NCBI RefSeq assembly: GCF_003332885.2 | Contig: NZ_QOWJ01000009.1 | Location: forward strand, 62,001-126,000 | Direction: 5' to 3' | DNA: 64,000 bases | Source of the DNA: Paracnuella aquatica | Lineage (GTDB): Bacteria; Bacteroidota; Bacteroidia; Chitinophagales; Chitinophagaceae | Shown: positions 17,005-25,586 of the stretch, piece by piece | Layout of the letters: each line of letters starts with the position of its first letter | Position numbering within the stretch: the first letter of the stretch is position 1 | Made by a program: the position numbers and the translations under genes | The notes under the pieces: generated by a model | Told to the model about the DNA's origin: nothing | The model's database searches: none | What the model saw: only the letters and a program-made list of their open reading frames with translations

Positions 17005-17501
17005 GATTCACCAGTTCACGGGTTCACAGGTTCTTCAGTTGTTTTAAAACAGAATGATCGATGGCCACGTTTAGAAAATTTGAAGAAATACAGGCCTGGC
17101 AAAAAGCAAGGGAGCTCAACCAGCTCATTGGTCGCTTTGTCGACACTGGAAAATTCAAAACGAACTATCGGCTGATCGGGCAAATTGAAGGATCGTCCGG
17201 ATCAATCATGGACAATATTGCAGAAGGATTTGAGCGAAGTGGCAACCGGTAATTTTTACAGTACTTGTATATTTCCAAGGGCTGCTGTGGCGAATTTAGG
17301 TCTCAATTGTATCGTGCCCTTGACCGCAATTATATCAGTAACGAAGAGTTTGAAGAATTGCACCGTTACGCAATGGAAATAATTGCGATGTTGCAAAAAT
17401 TGATTGAATACCTGGAACAATCCCATTTCAAAGGCGTCAAGTTTTACAACAGAGAAAACCGCCCTGACAAGACGAACCCGTGAACCTGTGAACTCGTGAA
17501 C
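17005..17501 (+). mobile_element. Putative small element: four-helix-bundle gene between inverted octamer repeats
   Basis: A unit of about 0.5 kb sits between the adaptor and pump genes of an otherwise normal RND operon. Its ends are inverted copies of an 8-bp-period array. The right end (17474-17501) reads GAACCCGT GAACCTGT GAACTCGT GAAC. The reverse complement of the left end (17033-17005) reads GAACCTGT GAACCCGT GAACTGGT GAA. The cargo is one four-helix-bundle ORF, whose last codons run into the right repeat. There is no transposase and no obvious target duplication, so mobility is an inference. Confidence 0.5.
17061..17483 (+). pseudogene. Four-helix-bundle (23S rRNA intervening-sequence type) protein, interrupted by a stop
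   Basis: The frame from ATG 17061 reads as a complete member of the four-helix-bundle / IVP-S23 family (PF05635): 'EIQAWQKARELNQLIG', 'YRLIGQIEGSSGSIMDNIAEGFERSGN', then 'FLQYLYISKGCCGEFRSQLYRAL' and 'EFEELHRYAMEIIAMLQKLIEYL'. A TAA at 17250-17252 splits it after residue 63, with both halves in the same frame. A single change, GAA to TAA, at a position that is often acidic would explain it. Either the gene is dead, or two fragments (about 63 and 73 aa) are made. Family members occur inside rRNA introns and next to diversity-generating retroelements, but neither is seen here. Confidence 0.85.
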
Positions 17502-17520
17502 ATAATTAACTAAACGAAAC

Positions 17521-20500
17521 ATGAACATCTCCGAAATAAGCCTCAGGCGGCCTGTGCTGGCCGTGGTGCTCAACATCATCATCGTGGTGTTCGGCATTAT
17601 CGGGTTCAAATTCCTGGGTGTGCGGGACTACCCCGCCATCGATCCGCCCAACATCAATGTGCGGACCTCCTACCCCGGCGCCAACCCCGACATCATTGAA
17701 TCGCAGATCACCGAGCCGCTGGAAAAAGCCATCAACGGTATTGCCGGTGTAAAAAACATCACCTCGCTTTCCTCTGCGGGTTCTTCCAACATCAACGTAG
17801 AGTTTGACCTGAGCGTGGACCTGGAAGCAGCCGCCAACGATGTGCGGGACAAGGTTTCCCAAGCCACCCGCTCCCTCCCCGATGACTTGGATGCACCGCC
17901 GGTGGTTTCAAAGGCGGATGCCTCATCCGACGCCATCATTTCGATGACCGTACAAAGCAACACCCGCAACCAGTTGCAGATTACCGAGTGGGCCAACAAC
18001 GTGCTGGTGGAGCGGCTGCAAACCATTCCGGGTGTGAGCGGCATCCAGATTTGGGGTGAAAAAAGGTATGCCATGCGCATCTGGTTTAACCCCGAAAAAC
18101 TGACTGCCTACCGCCTTACGCCTAATGATGTGCAGGCAGCCTTGCTGCGCCAGAACATTGAATTGCCTTCGGGTAAAATTGCCGGCACCGCCACGGAACT
18201 TACCGTACGGACCTTTGGCCGCCTCAACACCGAGGAAGAATTCAACAACATCATTGTACGCAACGAAGGTGGCTCCGATATCCGCATCCGAGATATTGGC
18301 GAAGCTGTGCTGGGCCCCGAGAATGAGGAAACAGTGCTGAAAGGAAACGGCATCCCAATGATTGCACTGGCGCTAATACCGCAGCCCGGATCCAACTATG
18401 TGGCCATTTCCAACGAGTTTTACCAGCGTTTTGAGCAGATCAAAAAAGAAATGCCCGACGACATTAAGCTCGATATTGCGATGGACCAAACCAAGTTCAT
18501 CAAAAAGTCGATCCTCGAAGTAGAAGAAACCCTGCTCATTGCCGTGGGCCTGGTGGTGCTGATCATTTTCCTGTTTTTCCGCGACTGGCTTATTGCCATC
18601 CGCCCGCTCATCGATATCCCCGTTTCCCTTATCGGTGCATTTTTCATCATGTACCTATGCGGCTTTACCATCAACGTACTCACATTACTGGCCATCGTTC
18701 TGGCAACGGGCCTTGTGGTGGATGACGGCATCGTGGTAACGGAGAATATTTATAAAAAAATGGAGCAGGGCATGAACAAGTGGCAGGCCGCAAGGGAAGG
18801 CTCCAAGGAAATTTATTTCGCCGTAATTGCCACCTCCATTACGCTGGCGGTAGTGTTTTTACCCATTATATTCCTGCAGGGTTTTGTAGGCCGCCTGTTC
18901 CGCGAGTTTGGTATTGTAGTGGCCGGTGCGGTATTGATCTCCGCATTTGTTTCGCTAACGCTTACACCGGTGCTCAACGTAAAAATGACCCGCAAAGGCG
19001 TCCACAAACATTCCTGGTTTTACAATAAAACAGAACCGTTTTTCCGCTGGATGGAAGACAGCTACCGCACAGCGCTGGAAGGCTTTATGAAGATCCGCTG
19101 GATGGCCTGGGTGATTGTTGCCATTTGCGGCGGCATTATTTTCTTCATTGGCCGCGGCATCCCTTCGGAGCTGGCGCCCATGGAAGACCGCAGCCAGTTT
19201 CGCCTGCAGGTAACGGCGCCGGAAGGAACCTCGTTCGATGCAATGGATCAATACATCGACCGCCTCACCGGCCTGATGCAGGATTCGGTGCCGGAACGGG
19301 CTTCACTGCTGTCGGTAACCTCGCCTGGTTTTTCGGGTGCCGGTTCGGCCAACAGCGGTTTTGTACGGGTAATGCTGGTAGATCCGGCTGAACGCGAACG
19401 GTCGCAAAAAGAGATCGTGGAAATGGTAAACCGCAACCTGCCCAAGTACAACGAAGGCCGCGCATTTGCCATCGAAGAACAAACCATTTCGGTTAACCGC
19501 CGCGGCGGCCAGCCGGTGCAGTTTGTGATTCAAAACAACGATTTTAATAAACTGGCACAGGTGCTGCCCCGCTTTTTAGATGAGGCACAAAAGAATCCCA
19601 TTTTCCAGGGTGTTGATGCCGATCTGAAGTTTAATAAACCTGAATTGCGCATCAACGTGGACCGGGTAAAAGCCAGCCAGTTGGGCATTTCGGTAGAAGA
19701 TGTATCGCAAACGCTGCAACTGGCACTGAGCAACCGGCGCTTTGGCTATTTTACCAAAGAAGGCAAACAATACCAGGTAATGGGCCAGGTGGTGCGCTCC
19801 GACCGCGACGACCCAACCGACCTGAAAAGCCTGTATGTGCGCAATGCCGGCGGGCAAATGATTTCGCTGGACAACCTGGTTTCGTTTACCGAAGAAACGA
19901 CGCCTTCGACCATCTACCATTTCAACCGGTATAAATCGGCCACCATTTCGGCTGGTTTGGCGCCCGGCCAAACGGTGGGCGATGGCATTGAAGCCATGCA
20001 GGCCATTGCCGACCAGTTGCTTGATGAAACCTTTGCCACTTCGCTTACGGGCACCAGCCGCGACTACGCCGAAAGCTCGGGTGGTACTTCGTTTGCCCTG
20101 TTTCTGGCGCTGGGGTTGATTTTCCTGATCCTTGCGGCGCAGTTTGAATCGTTTATCGATCCGTTCATCATCATGCTGACGGTGCCGCTGGCCATTGCCG
20201 GTGCGGTGTTGTCGCTGTGGATATTCGGGCACACACTCAATATTTTCTCGCAGATTGGTATGATCATGCTGATTGGCCTGGTGACGAAAAACGGTATCCT
20301 CATTGTGGAATTCGCCAACCAAAACAGGTTGAAAGGCATGGATAAAACGGAGGCCGCCGTGTACTCGTCGGTGCAGCGTTTACGCCCCATCCTCATGACC
20401 TCGCTGGCCATGGCGCTGGGTGCACTGCCCATTGCCTTGTCGCTGGGTGCTGCGGCCACCAGCCGCATACCATTGGGTATTGTAATTGTGGGCGGTATTG

Positions 20501-20637
20501 TGTTTTCGCTGGTGCTTACCCTTTTTGTAATTCCGGCCATTTATTCTTTCCTTTCCAGCAAGAAAAAACGCAACGAACTGGAAGTAATGGATGAAGAAGC
20601 AGCAAAAGCGGGCCAGCCGCATTTGGAACATGCATAG
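17521..20637 (+). CDS. RND efflux pump, inner-membrane permease (HAE1/AcrB-like)
   Basis: The proton-driven pump subunit of the tripartite efflux system. At 1038 aa with 12 predicted membrane helices and two large periplasmic loops it matches AcrB-type transporters. Visible landmarks: N-terminal 'ISLRRPVLAVVLNIIIVVFGIIG', the porter region 'SYPGANPDIIESQITEPLEKAINGI', TM4 'ATGLVVDDGIVVTENIYK' with the paired Asp of the proton relay, and the late 'RLRPILMTSLAMALGALPIAL'. The start ATG 17521 follows the right octamer repeat by 19 bp. tolC follows after an octamer hairpin element. The substrate is unknown, and no regulator gene is adjacent. Confidence 0.95.
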   Translation: MNISEISLRRPVLAVVLNIIIVVFGIIGFKFLGVRDYPAIDPPNINVRTSYPGANPDIIESQITEPLEKAINGIAGVKNITSLSSAGSSNINVEFDLSVDLEAAANDVRDKVSQATRSLPDDLDAPPVVSKADASSDAIISMTVQSNTRNQLQITEWANNVLVERLQTIPGVSGIQIWGEKRYAMRIWFNPEKLTAYRLTPNDVQAALLRQNIELPSGKIAGTATELTVRTFGRLNTEEEFNNIIVRNEGGSDIRIRDIGEAVLGPENEETVLKGNGIPMIALALIPQPGSNYVAISNEFYQRFEQIKKEMPDDIKLDIAMDQTKFIKKSILEVEETLLIAVGLVVLIIFLFFRDWLIAIRPLIDIPVSLIGAFFIMYLCGFTINVLTLLAIVLATGLVVDDGIVVTENIYKKMEQGMNKWQAAREGSKEIYFAVIATSITLAVVFLPIIFLQGFVGRLFREFGIVVAGAVLISAFVSLTLTPVLNVKMTRKGVHKHSWFYNKTEPFFRWMEDSYRTALEGFMKIRWMAWVIVAICGGIIFFIGRGIPSELAPMEDRSQFRLQVTAPEGTSFDAMDQYIDRLTGLMQDSVPERASLLSVTSPGFSGAGSANSGFVRVMLVDPAERERSQKEIVEMVNRNLPKYNEGRAFAIEEQTISVNRRGGQPVQFVIQNNDFNKLAQVLPRFLDEAQKNPIFQGVDADLKFNKPELRINVDRVKASQLGISVEDVSQTLQLALSNRRFGYFTKEGKQYQVMGQVVRSDRDDPTDLKSLYVRNAGGQMISLDNLVSFTEETTPSTIYHFNRYKSATISAGLAPGQTVGDGIEAMQAIADQLLDETFATSLTGTSRDYAESSGGTSFALFLALGLIFLILAAQFESFIDPFIIMLTVPLAIAGAVLSLWIFGHTLNIFSQIGMIMLIGLVTKNGILIVEFANQNRLKGMDKTEAAVYSSVQRLRPILMTSLAMALGALPIALSLGAAATSRIPLGIVIVGGIVFSLVLTLFVIPAIYSFLSSKKKRNELEVMDEEAAKAGQPHLEHA

Positions 20638-20640
20638 TTT

Positions 20641-20727
20641 TTTGAACCACGAAGACACGAAGCAACAAAGCAGCACCAAGAAAATTCTTTGCGAAACTTA
20701 TTGCCCTTTGTGTCTTCGTGGTTCAAA
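20641..20727. repeat. Octamer-array hairpin element, copy A
   Basis: Outer arms TTTGAACCACGAAGACAC (20641-20658) and their exact reverse complement (20710-20727) enclose further 8-bp-period units (CAACAAAG, CAGCACCA) and a core AGAAAATTCTTTG. It lies immediately after the pump gene stop, within the efflux operon. Copies B and C are at 46843 and 50073. Confidence 0.8.
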
Positions 20728-20770
20728 ACGTCCTTTGTAAACAAGTGAACTTTTATTCAGCAGTTTATTC

Positions 20771-22093
20771 ATGATTTTGAAAAAGATAGTATCCGCGTTT
20801 TTTTGCTTTGCCTCGCTTACCGCAACGGCGCAGTTAAGGCAACTGACCCTTAACGAAGCCATCGCCACTTCGCTGCAAAACAACTACAACATATTGCTGG
20901 CGCAAACCGATGCATCGCTGGCGGCACTGGACCGATCTTATGCCGACTTTGCTTTTTTGCCCACACTCAATGGCACTGCAGGTATTTTGTGGAACTCCAA
21001 CAACCAAAAGCAGGTGTTGGCCGACGGCAGCAAACGGGAACGTTCCGATATTAAATCGAACGCCATCAACAGTTCGCTCAACCTGAACTGGACCCTGTTT
21101 GATGGCCTGCGCATGTTCATTAACCGCGACCGGTTGGGCCAACTGGAACAACTGGGCGAACTGCAGATTAAAGCGCAGGTGATCAACACCGTAGCCGATG
21201 TAATGCAATTGTATTACGATGTGGTGCGCCAACAGCAACAACTGGCTGCGCTTGAAGAGCAGATGCGCCTGAGCGAAGAACGCCTGAAGCTGGCGCAATA
21301 TAAATTTGATGTAGGCACCGGTGCCAAGCCCGACCTGCTGCAAGCCCAAATTGACCTGAACGGCCAGCGCTCCGCGGCGCTAACGCAGCAAACAGCCATC
21401 ATTAAAATAAAAGAGCAGTTGAACCAGTTGCTGGTGCTGCCGCTGGAAACCGATTTTTTAGTGGCCGATACCACCATTGAATACAACGACACACTGACGC
21501 TGGATGCGGTGCGTTCGGGCATCAATGCCACCAACCCGGAGCTGTTGATTGCACAGAAAAATATCGAGATCGCCAACCTCGATCTGCGGGTTCGTCGGGC
21601 AGAACGTTTCCCGGTGCTGCAGTTCAATTCGGCATACAACTTCAACCGCTCCAACAACGTAACGGTGATCAACCCGTTTCAGCCCTTGTTCAACAGGCTG
21701 CATGGACTTAACTATGGCTTTTCGGCCACCGTTCCCATCTTCAATGCATTCAATAATCGTCGCTTGACCAAGGCAGCAGAAATCAATGTGCGGGCACAAC
21801 AGCTGTTACTCGATCAAAGCCGCATCACCATCAATACTTCGGTGGTGAATGCATGGCGCGATTACGACCTGTCGAAGCGTACGCTGAAACTGGAAGAAGA
21901 CAACATGCTGTTGGTGCGGGAAAACCTATTTATTGCAAGGGAACGCTACCGCCTGGGCATCACCACGTTCATCGAACTGCGTGAAGCACAGCAAAGCCTA
22001 TCCGATGCAGCATTCCGGTTGATTCAAGCCCGGTATAATACCAAGGTTGCTGAAATTGAGCTGATGCGGCTGCGTGGTGAATTGGTTCGGTAA
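20771..22093 (+). CDS. TolC-family outer-membrane efflux channel
   Basis: The outer-membrane exit duct of the RND system. It is 440 aa with a signal peptide (MILKKIVSAFFCFASLTATA). It has the duplicated TolC/OEP structure: 'LTLNEAIATSLQNNYNI' opens repeat one and 'NPELLIAQKNIEIANLDLRVRRAERFPVLQ' opens repeat two, with long coiled-coil helices in between (about 130-200 and 335-420, rich in Gln, Leu and Ala). 'KFDVGTGAKPDLLQAQIDLN' and 'RYRLGITTFIELREAQQSL' are the typical OEP motifs. It is the third gene of the operon and is followed by a clear terminator. Confidence 0.93.
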   Translation: MILKKIVSAFFCFASLTATAQLRQLTLNEAIATSLQNNYNILLAQTDASLAALDRSYADFAFLPTLNGTAGILWNSNNQKQVLADGSKRERSDIKSNAINSSLNLNWTLFDGLRMFINRDRLGQLEQLGELQIKAQVINTVADVMQLYYDVVRQQQQLAALEEQMRLSEERLKLAQYKFDVGTGAKPDLLQAQIDLNGQRSAALTQQTAIIKIKEQLNQLLVLPLETDFLVADTTIEYNDTLTLDAVRSGINATNPELLIAQKNIEIANLDLRVRRAERFPVLQFNSAYNFNRSNNVTVINPFQPLFNRLHGLNYGFSATVPIFNAFNNRRLTKAAEINVRAQQLLLDQSRITINTSVVNAWRDYDLSKRTLKLEEDNMLLVRENLFIARERYRLGITTFIELREAQQSLSDAAFRLIQARYNTKVAEIELMRLRGELVR

Positions 22094-22119
22094 AATGATC
22101 TTTTCCTATTAAATAATTG

Positions 22120-22142
22120 AAGGCCCATCTGGGCCTTTTTTT
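22120..22142 (+). terminator. Terminator of the RND efflux operon
   Basis: Stem AAGGCCCA/TGGGCCTT (22120-22127, 22130-22137) followed by a T-run, 27 bp after the tolC stop. Confidence 0.9.
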
Positions 22143-22153
22143 ATGGTGTACAT

Positions 22154-22332
22154 CGTCATTGCGAGGCGCATTGGTGTCTTTAATTATTTATAACTCCACT
22201 GCGCCGAAGCAATCTCCTGCTGGACCAAGTATCTAAAAGCGGATTAAAAAAACGTGGTTTTATTAAAATGGGATTGCTTCGGCGCAAAATATTCATTTGC
22301 ACAACAAGCACCCCATGCGCCTCGCAATGACG
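22154..22332. repeat. Two-layer palindromic element, family 'GTCATTGCGAGG', copy 1
   Basis: Outer arms of 17 bp (22154-22170 and 22316-22332; CGTCATTGCGAGGCGCA and its exact complement). Inner arms of 14 bp (GCGCCGAAGCAATC at 22201-22214; complement at 22272-22285). Together they could form a long two-stage hairpin. It lies between the efflux operon terminator and purE. Copy 2 is at 44189-44354. The rest of the 22094-22440 gap shows no gene. Confidence 0.85.
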
Positions 22333-22440
22333 GTGTAGCAATGCCGAAAATAAAAGCAATAGTCCGCCACGAAGACACCTTTTTTGCTTCATCGCCCACA
22401 ACCGCATTAATTTGCATCGCAAACGACCTTTCATTTTTAT

Positions 22441-22968
22441 ATGAACAACAACACTCCCCTCGTCGGCATCATCATGGGCTCCGATTCGGACCTGCCGGTA
22501 ATGAAAGCCGCCGCAGAAATACTGGACTTTTTTGGCGTGGCTTATGAGCTTACCGTAGTGTCGGCGCACCGCACGCCGCAGCGCATGATGCAATACGCCG
22601 AAACGGCCCGCCAGCGCGGCCTGAAGGTGATCATTGCAGGTGCCGGTGGTGCCGCACACCTGCCCGGCATGGTGGCCGCTATTACGCCGCTGCCCGTTAT
22701 TGGTGTGCCGGTAAAAAGCTCCAACTCCATTGATGGCTGGGATTCCATTCTTTCGATTTTGCAAATGCCCAATGGCGTGCCGGTAGCTACCGTGGCACTA
22801 AATGCGGCAAAGAACGCCGGCATTTTGGCCGCAAAAATCTTAAGCGCCGGCGATGAAGCACTTGGCAACAAGATTGCACAGTACATGGAACAACTTAAAG
22901 ATGAAGTACAGCAAAAAGTGGTGGCCATTCGCAATGGCGGTTACCACAATTCTTTCGACGGCCAATAG
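22441..22968 (+). CDS. purE: N5-carboxyaminoimidazole ribonucleotide mutase
   Basis: Class I PurE, which moves the carboxylate of N5-CAIR to give CAIR in purine synthesis, directly after PurK. It is 175 aa and starts at ATG 22441. The signature segments are present: '[14 protein letters not shown]', '[18 protein letters not shown]' with the catalytic His, '[15 protein letters not shown]', '[19 protein letters not shown]', '[13 protein letters not shown]' and '[11 protein letters not shown]'. The last 68 nt overlap the proposed start of the next gene in another frame. It is separated from purK by the whole efflux operon. Confidence 0.95.
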   Translation: MNNNTPLVGIIMGSDSDLPVMKAAAEILDFFGVAYELTVVSAHRTPQRMMQYAETARQRGLKVIIAGAGGAAHLPGMVAAITPLPVIGVPVKSSNSIDGWDSILSILQMPNGVPVATVALNAAKNAGILAAKILSAGDEALGNKIAQYMEQLKDEVQQKVVAIRNGGYHNSFDGQ

Positions 22969-23845
22969 TATTACCGCACAATCGATCAAATTATTGAAGG
23001 CCACCACCCTGCCCTATTATCCGTCGGCATCGGGGGTAGAGTGGTACGGCGGCCAGCTGTATGTAATGGGCGATGATGCACCTAACCTGTTGTTGTTAAG
23101 TAAAAAATACAACAAGCCGGATAGCATCCCTGTTTTTCCGCGGCAGGAAAAGCGCATACACTACACTGTGAAACCCGATATTGAAGCGGCTGTGGTGGTG
23201 CGTCAGCACGGGCAAAATTATCTTTTACTCACGCCTTCTTTTTCGGCACCGCACCGCAACAAGATGGTGGTAGTGCCACTCAACGGAACAAATAAAGCGC
23301 AGGTTCTGACCAGCGCTGCGCCTGCTGTAAATCGACTAGGCGAAGTGAATATTGAGGGTGCTGCTTTTGTAGGTGAAACTTTGGTGTTTTCCAATCGCGG
23401 CAATTTTACCCACCCGCAAAACCATTTGCTGCTGGCCCGTTTTGATACCGCAAAAGGCATTGTGGACTGGCAAGTACCAATGCCTTTTACCTTGCCCAAA
23501 ACAACCAATTTTACAGGTATTTCGGGGCTTTGTTATATTGCCGAAAAAGACCTGTTGCTGTTTACCGCATCAACTGAAATGACCACCAGCGCCAACGCTG
23601 ATGGCGCCATTGGCGACAGCTATATTGGCATGGTGAAAGGGTTTAAGCAGCAATTAAGAACAGGTAAAATTGAAGCCGATACATTGCTGCTGCTCACACC
23701 GGTTTTGCGCAGCACCATACCGCAAAAGATAGAATCGGTAACAGTGGAAAAGAGCAAAAGATCCCGGCTCACCATTCACCTGGTGGCAGATAATGACAAT
23801 GGCGAAAGCAGCTTGTTTCGCCTACGGCTAAAGCTGCCCCATTAA
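22901..23845 (+). CDS. Exported DUF6929-like protein, probable beta-propeller
   Basis: With the start at ATG 22901 the protein is 314 aa with a good signal peptide ([24 protein letters not shown] is 24 residues of that region; cleavage near ITA). This start lies inside purE, overlapping it by 68 nt. ATG 22934 is an alternative giving a shorter signal. The body has repeated '[16 protein letters not shown]', '[19 protein letters not shown]' and '[19 protein letters not shown]' segments, like a six-bladed propeller of the phytase/SdiA-regulated type. I recall this pattern as DUF6929, but I cannot check it. The catalytic role is unknown. Its stop overlaps the bshC stop by 2 nt on the opposite strand. 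Confidence 0.7.
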   Translation: MKYSKKWWPFAMAVTTILSTANSITAQSIKLLKATTLPYYPSASGVEWYGGQLYVMGDDAPNLLLLSKKYNKPDSIPVFPRQEKRIHYTVKPDIEAAVVVRQHGQNYLLLTPSFSAPHRNKMVVVPLNGTNKAQVLTSAAPAVNRLGEVNIEGAAFVGETLVFSNRGNFTHPQNHLLLARFDTAKGIVDWQVPMPFTLPKTTNFTGISGLCYIAEKDLLLFTASTEMTTSANADGAIGDSYIGMVKGFKQQLRTGKIEADTLLLLTPVLRSTIPQKIESVTVEKSKRSRLTIHLVADNDNGESSLFRLRLKLPH

Positions 23846-25449
23846 GCTTTCCCGGCTATTTGTATCACCGTAAATTGCTGCTCCAGTGAACCCGAATGCT
23901 GGTACAAGGCATCAATAAATTGGGCGCCCATTTGCCCGTAAAAAAAGAGGAAACTTTCGGCACGCTCTTGCAGTCCACCCCGCGGAAAAAGCTGTTGGCG
24001 CAACACTTCTATTTGCCTGCCGGCATCCGCATGCTTGCGCTTTTCGGCACGCAACATTTTCTTTTCAAGGTTGTGCAGCTTATTGATGGATGTAGCCTGC
24101 AGTGCGGCAACATGTTGCGCCAGTGTTGGATCTACAGCAACAGCCTGTGCCCTGATGGCGGCAAACAAAGCTGTGGCTTGTTCCAGCTTACCATTTAATG
24201 ACAGCGGATGCTCGGCTTGTTGTCTTGCCAGCCGCTCTACCAGGCTGTTTTCTGTTTCAAAAAAATCATTTACTGAAAAACCCAGGCGGCCGATTTTATC
24301 GACTTGCTGTTTGGTGATCAGTAAAAAAGAATTGCGCAAAACCAACGCAGGAAACGGAACCTTGTAGTGATCGAAGAGAGATTTTAATTGCAGCCAGTAA
24401 GCCAGCTCGCCACCGCCACCAATGAAGGCGATATTGGGCAGTATCATTTCCTGGAACAGACCGCGTAAAATTACATTTGGACTAAAACGTTCGGGATGCT
24501 CTTGCAGCAACGCTTCCATTTCGCTATCCGAAAAACTTAGCTCGGTGTTGTTTACCGCAAAGCCCCCTTCTGTTCGAACGATGCGTTCCCTGATGCCTTC
24601 CTCGAGGTAAAACAAATTGATCTCCCTCGGGTGTGCCTGCACGTTATATTGTGCCGAAAGATCGGCTGAAGTTTTTTCTACTAATTGGGAAGAAACGGGA
24701 TTAAATAATTCTTCACGAAATAGCGAGGTCATACATCGTTTCAACTCTGCATCGTCGGGTATCAACACAATCAATCCAAACCGGTTAAAAAGATCGTGGA
24801 CCAATCCAAATGTTGCATCTTGTATCCGCACACCTTTTTTAAAATGTCGTTGCAGCATATCCATCACTTCCTGCGCAAAAGGCAGCGGCGCCAATTGGCC
24901 GCTTAACTCCACCGTTAACCGCTCCAGTGCAGCATCGACCTGCATGCGGCCTACAGCGCCGGTTTGCGCCGTTTGCCACACATACTTTTTGCCTTGTACG
25001 GTAAAATGATTCAGCTCGTCGAGATCGGCATCTTCGCTGCCCATATAATACACGGGTACAAAATTCAGATCGGGATGTTCTTGTTTTAGCGAAGCGGCCA
25101 GTTTGATGGCATGAAGTATTTTGTAAATAAAATACAGCGGGCCGGTAAACAAATTAGGCTGGTGCGCCGTGCACACAGTAAATGTATTTTGGGAAAGCAG
25201 CTGTTCGATGTTTTGCATTACCGCTGCACCTGCATCAACGGCAGCATACTGTTGTTGCAGCCGCTCCACCAGCAACTTCCGATCAATGCGATGTTGTCCT
25301 TTCTGCGCAATAGCCTGTTGCAACCCCGCAGCATCTGGCCGGTTGGTGTAAAATCCATCAAGCGCCGGTGCGCCGGCAAGGTAGTCGAGCACAATGGGCG
25401 AAAAGCTGTTGGTGTTGCTGTATGGCAGCGAGTGTGCAGAAAATTGCAT
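23842..25449 (-). CDS. bshC: Bacillithiol biosynthesis cysteine-adding enzyme BshC
   Basis: Adds cysteine to glucosaminyl-malate in the last step of bacillithiol synthesis, the low-molecular-weight thiol of many Firmicutes and Bacteroidota. It is 535 aa from ATG 25449. The nucleotidyltransferase-like core is clear: 'CTAHQPNLFTGPLYFIYKI', 'PVYYMGSEDADLDEL', then 'PNVILRGLFQEMILPNIAFIGGGGELAYW', and a C-terminal coiled coil (about 440-490) ending in 'FPRGGLQERAESFLFFYGQMG'. The promoter is the best in the window. bshA and bshB are not in the window. Confidence 0.94.
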   Translation of the reverse strand: MQFSAHSLPYSNTNSFSPIVLDYLAGAPALDGFYTNRPDAAGLQQAIAQKGQHRIDRKLLVERLQQQYAAVDAGAAVMQNIEQLLSQNTFTVCTAHQPNLFTGPLYFIYKILHAIKLAASLKQEHPDLNFVPVYYMGSEDADLDELNHFTVQGKKYVWQTAQTGAVGRMQVDAALERLTVELSGQLAPLPFAQEVMDMLQRHFKKGVRIQDATFGLVHDLFNRFGLIVLIPDDAELKRCMTSLFREELFNPVSSQLVEKTSADLSAQYNVQAHPREINLFYLEEGIRERIVRTEGGFAVNNTELSFSDSEMEALLQEHPERFSPNVILRGLFQEMILPNIAFIGGGGELAYWLQLKSLFDHYKVPFPALVLRNSFLLITKQQVDKIGRLGFSVNDFFETENSLVERLARQQAEHPLSLNGKLEQATALFAAIRAQAVAVDPTLAQHVAALQATSINKLHNLEKKMLRAEKRKHADAGRQIEVLRQQLFPRGGLQERAESFLFFYGQMGAQFIDALYQHSGSLEQQFTVIQIAGKA

Positions 25450-25453
25450 GCGG

Positions 25454-25483
25454 CAAAAGTAATTCAGTGTTCGATGCATTCAA
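25454..25483 (-). promoter_or_regulatory. Bacteroidota-type promoter of bshC
   Basis: On the minus strand: TTG (25483-25481), exactly 19 nt, then TACTTTTG (25461-25454). This matches the -33/-7 consensus TTG-N19-TAnnTTTG. The -7 box ends 4 nt before the ATG, so the mRNA should start at or near the start codon. Confidence 0.65.
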
Positions 25484-25586
25484 CAGTTGAACGCCATTTA
25501 TAGTTGCGGCTTTAACGTTTATACAAGTAGGTTCTTTTTACCGCGTCATGTTATGATGGCAGCGCTATTTAATTGCAATATGTTTT

